Source of the DNA: Candidatus Fimimorpha excrementavium
GTDB lineage: Bacteria > Bacillota > Clostridia > Lachnospirales > Lachnospiraceae
Assembly: GCA_018710785.1 (NCBI GenBank)
Contig: DVJD01000045.1
Span: 19,350-83,349, forward strand
Length of the DNA stretch: 64,000 bases
Direction of reading: 5' to 3'
In this document: piece after piece, positions 60,909-64,000 of the stretch
Numbering within the stretch: the stretch's first letter is position 1
Layout: every line of letters begins with the position of its first letter
Program-made: the position numbers and the translations under genes
The notes under the pieces: generated by a model
The model's database searches: none
The model's input: only the letters and a program-made list of their open reading frames with translations
What the model was told of the DNA's origin: nothing

Positions 60909-61367
60909 ATGTTTTTAGATGGACTGGATGAGCTGGATCAAAAAATCATACAGCTTCTCATAGAAAATGCCCGTATGTCTTATTCTGAAATTGGAGAACG
61001 GACAGGGATATCCCGCGTGGCCGTGAAAGCCCGCATCCGGACGCTGGAGGAACGGGGCGTCATAGAGGAATACACCACCATCATCAATCCGCAGAAAATA
61101 AGCGGTGCTGTCTCCTGTTATTTTGAAATCGAGACCACTCCGGAATGTCTGTCCCAGGTGATAAAACTCTTGAAGGATAACGAGACCATCACGCAGATCT
61201 ATCGGGTGACGGGAAAAGACAAACTCCATGTGCACGCCGTAGCATCTTCCAGTGAAGAAATGGAAGACCTCATTCTCCACGTCATTGACCCGCTCCCCGG
61301 TGTGGTGAGTTCCAGCTGCAATATGATCCTTTCCCGCATCAAAGATATCAAAGGACTGCGTCTGTAA
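60909..61367 (+). CDS. Lrp/AsnC-family transcriptional regulator
   Basis: The 152-residue regulator has an N-terminal helix-turn-helix (LDQKIIQLLIENARMSYSEI, GERTGISRVAVKARIRTLEE) and a C-terminal RAM ligand-binding domain (ITQIYRVTGKDKLHVHAVAS) that usually binds an amino acid and forms octamers. It is divergent from the MATE exporter with operator-like palindromes between, so export of an amino acid or related compound under its control is plausible. Start ATG with ATAAGGAGGACCTCAT. Confidence 0.92.
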   Translation: MFLDGLDELDQKIIQLLIENARMSYSEIGERTGISRVAVKARIRTLEERGVIEEYTTIINPQKISGAVSCYFEIETTPECLSQVIKLLKDNETITQIYRVTGKDKLHVHAVASSSEEMEDLILHVIDPLPGVVSSSCNMILSRIKDIKGLRL

Positions 61368-61385
61368 AAAAATTTTAAAAATGTG

Positions 61386-61417
61386 TTGACAAAAGTTTTT
61401 TTTTATAGTAGTATAAT
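61386..61417 (+). promoter_or_regulatory. Promoter of tRNA-Thr
   Basis: TTGACA (61386-61391) with TAGTAT at 17 bp and TATAAT (61412-61417) at 20 bp. One of these overlapping -10 boxes should be used. Confidence 0.65.
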
Positions 61418-61450
61418 CTTCGTCAACAGCGAGGACATTCGCAAAGACAA

Positions 61451-61523
61451 GCTGGCATGGCACAGTCGGTAGCGCACCTCATTGGTAGTGAGGAGGTCAC
61501 GGGTTCGATTCCCGTTGCTAGCT
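61451..61523 (+). tRNA. tRNA-Thr (GGT)
   Basis: The 73-nt gene starts GCTGGCATGGCACAGTCGG, has anticodon loop TTGGTAG closed by CCTCA/TGAGG (anticodon GGT), T arm CGGGTTCGATTCCCG, and acceptor GCTGGCA/TGCTAGC with discriminator T. CCA is not encoded. Confidence 0.92.
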
Positions 61524-61542
61524 TTTTAATGAAATTGTCTAT

Positions 61543-61604
61543 AAAAAGAACCTTTTTATTTTATATATTGTAGGTAATATATAATAGAAGGGTTCTTTTT
61601 TGTT
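61543..61604 (+). terminator. Terminator of tRNA-Thr
   Basis: AAAAAGAACC at 61543 pairs with GGGTTCTTTTTT ending at 61601; the inner ATATATT/AATATAT also pairs, so the hairpin is long and ends in a T-run. Confidence 0.85.
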
Positions 61605-61773
61605 TTGCATTCTGATACCTTTTATTTTTTTATCTGCCCATCTTAGAAGTCTGGTTCATAAGTTATTTATTCGTGCGTTTATCGTATTTCCTTTTTAAGA
61701 AGTTGTTCAGGAATCATTCAGATTTTCCGCGTATAATTCCAAAGTAGAAATGATATGCGAAAGGATGAGGAAT

Positions 61774-62637
61774 ATGAGAAAAGGGAAGCGGAAGGTCATA
61801 AAAGGGCTGGTCATCCTGCTGTTTTTGATTTTGTTTGCGGCTGGCGGGATTTTGGTGCTGTTTCATTTTAGGCCGGATTGGAGATTTCGGGCAGCCGATC
61901 TGGTGGAGGGATGGTTTGATTCGGTGGACATGGAGAAAACGGAATATAAGGAGGAAGAACTGGAATCGCATGCGGTCGCCGACCTGAAGCGGGAGGACAC
62001 GCTGCTGCTGATCAATGTGGATTATCCGCTGAAGACGGATTATGTGGCGGATATTGTGTACTATAAAGATACGGATGTGGAGATGGCAGAGGAGGCGACC
62101 GAAGCATTCAGCGAGTTATCGGCGGCAGTTAAGGAGGAGACGGGCGACACTCTTTATATCAGGGACAGTTATCGGAGTTTGGAAGAACAGGAAGCGGTAT
62201 ATCAGGAACAGCCGGAGGTGGCTGCCATACCCGGAAGCAGCGAGCATATGACGGGATTGGCCCTGGATGTGTATGTTTCCCAGTTTGCGGGGTATGGATT
62301 TTTAAAGTCTGAGGCGGGGCAGTTTGTCAACCGGGACTGCTGGAAATACGGATTCATCATCCGATATCCCCAATTTCGAAAATCAGATACCGATATTCCA
62401 TACGAACCATGGCATATTCGGTATGTGGGGATCCCCCATGCAGAGATTATCATGGGAAATGACCTGGTATTGGAAGAATATATAGAGAGTCTGGAAATCG
62501 GCAGTTTCTATTCTTCCTGCGGGTATATCATTACCAGGCAGTCTGGGGATACTGTAAAGGTGCCAAAGGGGCTTACGGAGATTACCGTTTCTTCCGACAA
62601 TATGGGAAATTGGATTGTAACAGGAAAGCCGGAATGA
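61774..62637 (+). CDS. VanY-like D-alanyl-D-alanine carboxypeptidase
   Basis: The 287-residue protein has a basic start, one membrane helix (IKGLVILLFLILFAAGGILV) and an extracytoplasmic peptidase M15/VanY domain. Zinc ligands and catalytic residues are in SSEHMTGLALDVYV (SxHxxGxAxD) and IPYEPWHIRYVG (EPWHxRY). It trims the terminal D-Ala from peptidoglycan stem peptides, which can lower glycopeptide binding; no vanHAX-type genes are nearby, so a housekeeping wall role is more likely. The C-terminal ~60 residues form an extra small domain. In-frame ATGs at 61750 and 61765 are alternatives to 61774. Confidence 0.9.
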   Translation: MRKGKRKVIKGLVILLFLILFAAGGILVLFHFRPDWRFRAADLVEGWFDSVDMEKTEYKEEELESHAVADLKREDTLLLINVDYPLKTDYVADIVYYKDTDVEMAEEATEAFSELSAAVKEETGDTLYIRDSYRSLEEQEAVYQEQPEVAAIPGSSEHMTGLALDVYVSQFAGYGFLKSEAGQFVNRDCWKYGFIIRYPQFRKSDTDIPYEPWHIRYVGIPHAEIIMGNDLVLEEYIESLEIGSFYSSCGYIITRQSGDTVKVPKGLTEITVSSDNMGNWIVTGKPE

Positions 62638-62691
62638 GGCAATGCGGGGAGAAAGCTGTTATTGTTATTTTATAAAATAGGGAAAAGTCTC

Positions 62692-62720
62692 TTGTAATTT
62701 GACGGCAAGTGTGTTATATT
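62692..62720 (+). promoter_or_regulatory. Promoter of the PTS IIC-like gene
   Basis: TTGTAA (62692-62697), a 17-bp spacer and TATATT (62715-62720). Confidence 0.55.
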
Positions 62721-62779
62721 TTTGTCTATCTATGTGACAAGACACATGTGAAAAAAGAAGACAAGAAGGGTGAAAAAGG

Positions 62780-63850
62780 ATGGAATTGATCAAGAGGCTT
62801 TTTAAAAAGATTTTTATTGATGGACTTTCTGGCATGGCCACGGGGCTGTTTACCACATTGATCGTGGGAACCATACTGACGCAGGTGGGATCGCTGATTC
62901 CGGGAGGCCTTGGAAGCGGGCTGACCGTGATCGGAAAGGTGGCTTCCGCGCTTACGGGAGCCGGGATTGGCGTCGGGGTGGCCTACAAATTTAAGGAGAG
63001 TCCCATGGTAATCCTGTCTGCCGCCGCTGCCGGTATGGTGGGCGCGTTTGCCAGCAAAATCATCGAGGGAAGTGTATATGTGGACGGTGTGATTCATTTT
63101 TCCGGTCCCGGCGAACCGCTGGGAGCATTTCTTGCAGCCCTTGCAGCGATCGGAATCGGGCATCTGGTTTCAGGAAAAACATCGCTGGATATCCTGCTGA
63201 CTCCCATATGCGGAATTGTGTCAGGCTCTGTGGTCGGACTTCTGGTGGGACCGCCGATTTCTTCGTTTATGAATTACCTTGGAAGTCTGATTGAATGGGG
63301 GACTCAGCAGGCGCCGTTTTTGATGGGAATTATCGTATCGGTGCTCATGGGAATGATCCTTACTCTTCCCATCAGCTCTGCAGCCCTCGGTGTGATCCTG
63401 GGACTTAGCGGCATTTCCGCAGGGGCAGCCACGGTCGGCTGCTGTGCCAATATGGTGGGATTTGCGGTGGCGAGCTACCGGGAGAATAAAATGGGAGGAC
63501 TGCTGGCCCAGGGATTGGGAACGAGTATGCTCCAGGTTCCAAATATTGTAAAAAAGCCGGTGATATGGCTCCCTGTGATCCTGACGAGTGCGATTCTCGG
63601 CCCGGTGGCCACCAGTGATTTCGTATATATGACAAATAATGCCACAGGATCCGGAATGGGGACGGCCGGTTTGGTGGGCCAGTTTACGACATATGCCACC
63701 ATGGTGGGAGAAGGCGTGGATCCCATCGTGGTCCTTATAAAAATGGCTCTGCTCCATTTTATCCTTCCGGCGGTACTGACGCTTATTTTTTCCGAGTTTA
63801 TGCGGAAAAAAGGATGGATTTCCTTTGGAGATATGAAACTTGATATTTAG
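62780..63850 (+). CDS. PTS system EIIC-like membrane protein
   Basis: The 356-residue integral membrane protein has about ten helices and matches the PTS_EIIC_2 type (PF13303-like): GLSGMATGLFTTLIVGTILT, LTLPISSAALGVILGLSG and QVPNIVKKPVIWLPVILTS. No EIIA or EIIB domain is fused and none is encoded next to it in the window, so sugar transport is not certain; such stand-alone IIC proteins are annotated as transporters of unknown substrate. The ATG follows AGAAGGGTGAAAAAGG. Glycine content is very high, as usual for this group. Confidence 0.8.
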   Translation: MELIKRLFKKIFIDGLSGMATGLFTTLIVGTILTQVGSLIPGGLGSGLTVIGKVASALTGAGIGVGVAYKFKESPMVILSAAAAGMVGAFASKIIEGSVYVDGVIHFSGPGEPLGAFLAALAAIGIGHLVSGKTSLDILLTPICGIVSGSVVGLLVGPPISSFMNYLGSLIEWGTQQAPFLMGIIVSVLMGMILTLPISSAALGVILGLSGISAGAATVGCCANMVGFAVASYRENKMGGLLAQGLGTSMLQVPNIVKKPVIWLPVILTSAILGPVATSDFVYMTNNATGSGMGTAGLVGQFTTYATMVGEGVDPIVVLIKMALLHFILPAVLTLIFSEFMRKKGWISFGDMKLDI

Positions 63851-63917
63851 CAATTGCCAGGAAAGATAGACATCAGGACAAACGCATGAGTAAATAAATT
63901 GTGAACAAAATGGGAAT

Positions 63918-63945
63918 CCGGACGGTCGGAGAGAGCGAACCTTTT
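63918..63945 (+). repeat. Short dispersed repeat, copy 2 (PDGRRERTF-type)
   Basis: The second copy of the 28-bp element at 52139. Beyond it the sequence CGGAG-A-GAGCG (from 63927) can pair with CGCTC-TCG-CTCCG (63958-63970), giving a hairpin, and the frame stays open to the window end. Confidence 0.6.
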
Positions 63946-64000
63946 TCCTGTCGGGGCGCTCTCGCTCCGTGAAAAACGTAGCGGTACTAAGATTTTTCTG

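Noticed and set aside
61774..62637. Part of a vancomycin-resistance cluster
   Set aside because: Only a VanY-like peptidase is present; no VanR/S, VanH, ligase or VanX genes are nearby.

Overview
The window looks like a chromosomal segment of an anaerobic gut Firmicute of the Lachnospiraceae type (Clostridia). The evidence is a low-to-moderate GC sequence with strong AGGAGG ribosome binding sites, a Firmicutes-type class II GalT and class III fructose-bisphosphatase, the Prp/L27 N-terminal processing pair, QueH, MrnC, a T-box in front of cysE-cysS, and a B12-independent (glycyl-radical) propanediol microcompartment. This assignment is an inference from gene content.

Layout. 1-13.8 kb: a truncated MATE transporter, an ArsR-type regulator with galK and galT, a TPR lipoprotein, hflX, a GH31 glycosidase, a convergent AraC regulator, a GH2 glycosidase, a membrane glycosyltransferase and a PHP phosphoesterase. 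14.5-30.4 kb: the bacterial microcompartment (BMC) locus, with two near-consensus promoters and a terminator. 30.5-50.2 kb: housekeeping genes (lipid kinase, rpoD, queH, a very large RND transporter, fbp, rplU-prp-rpmA-obg, yhbY-nadD-yqeK-rsfS, greA) plus a GH28-like pectin-degrading gene and two small paralogous membrane proteins. 50.3-64 kb: CPBP protease, GT2, PAP2, three tRNA genes, a second lipid kinase, ispF, the T-box-controlled cysE-cysS-mrnC-rlmB group, a GNAT enzyme, a MATE exporter with a divergent Lrp-type regulator, a VanY-like peptidase and a PTS IIC-like membrane protein.

The BMC locus encodes a full lumen pathway. A class II aldolase (fuculose/rhamnulose-1-phosphate type) gives L-lactaldehyde, a zinc alcohol dehydrogenase probably reduces it to 1,2-propanediol, a glycyl-radical diol dehydratase with its activase gives propanal, and this is split between a CoA-acylating aldehyde dehydrogenase plus PduL (propionyl phosphate) and an iron alcohol dehydrogenase (1-propanol). 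Shell genes are one EutS/PduU-type, four BMC-H, one BMC-P and one BMC-T with a PduT-like Cys38. Encapsulation-peptide-like helices are visible on the aldolase, aldehyde dehydrogenase, zinc ADH and PduL, and probably as an internal insertion in the glycyl-radical enzyme. A PduS-like Fe-S flavoprotein and a DeoR regulator complete the set. Sugar isomerases, kinases and a propionate kinase are not in the window.

The most interesting feature is a ParA-type ATPase (27978-28784) overlapped by a small, Lys/Ala/Glu-rich, probably disordered protein (28759-29097), both inside the BMC operon. By analogy with carboxysome McdA/McdB this is a candidate positioning system for a fucose/rhamnose compartment. 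That role is inferred from context and composition, not shown. A second regulatory observation is an A-rich CCACA element lying 54-55 bp upstream of the -35 box of both BMC promoters.
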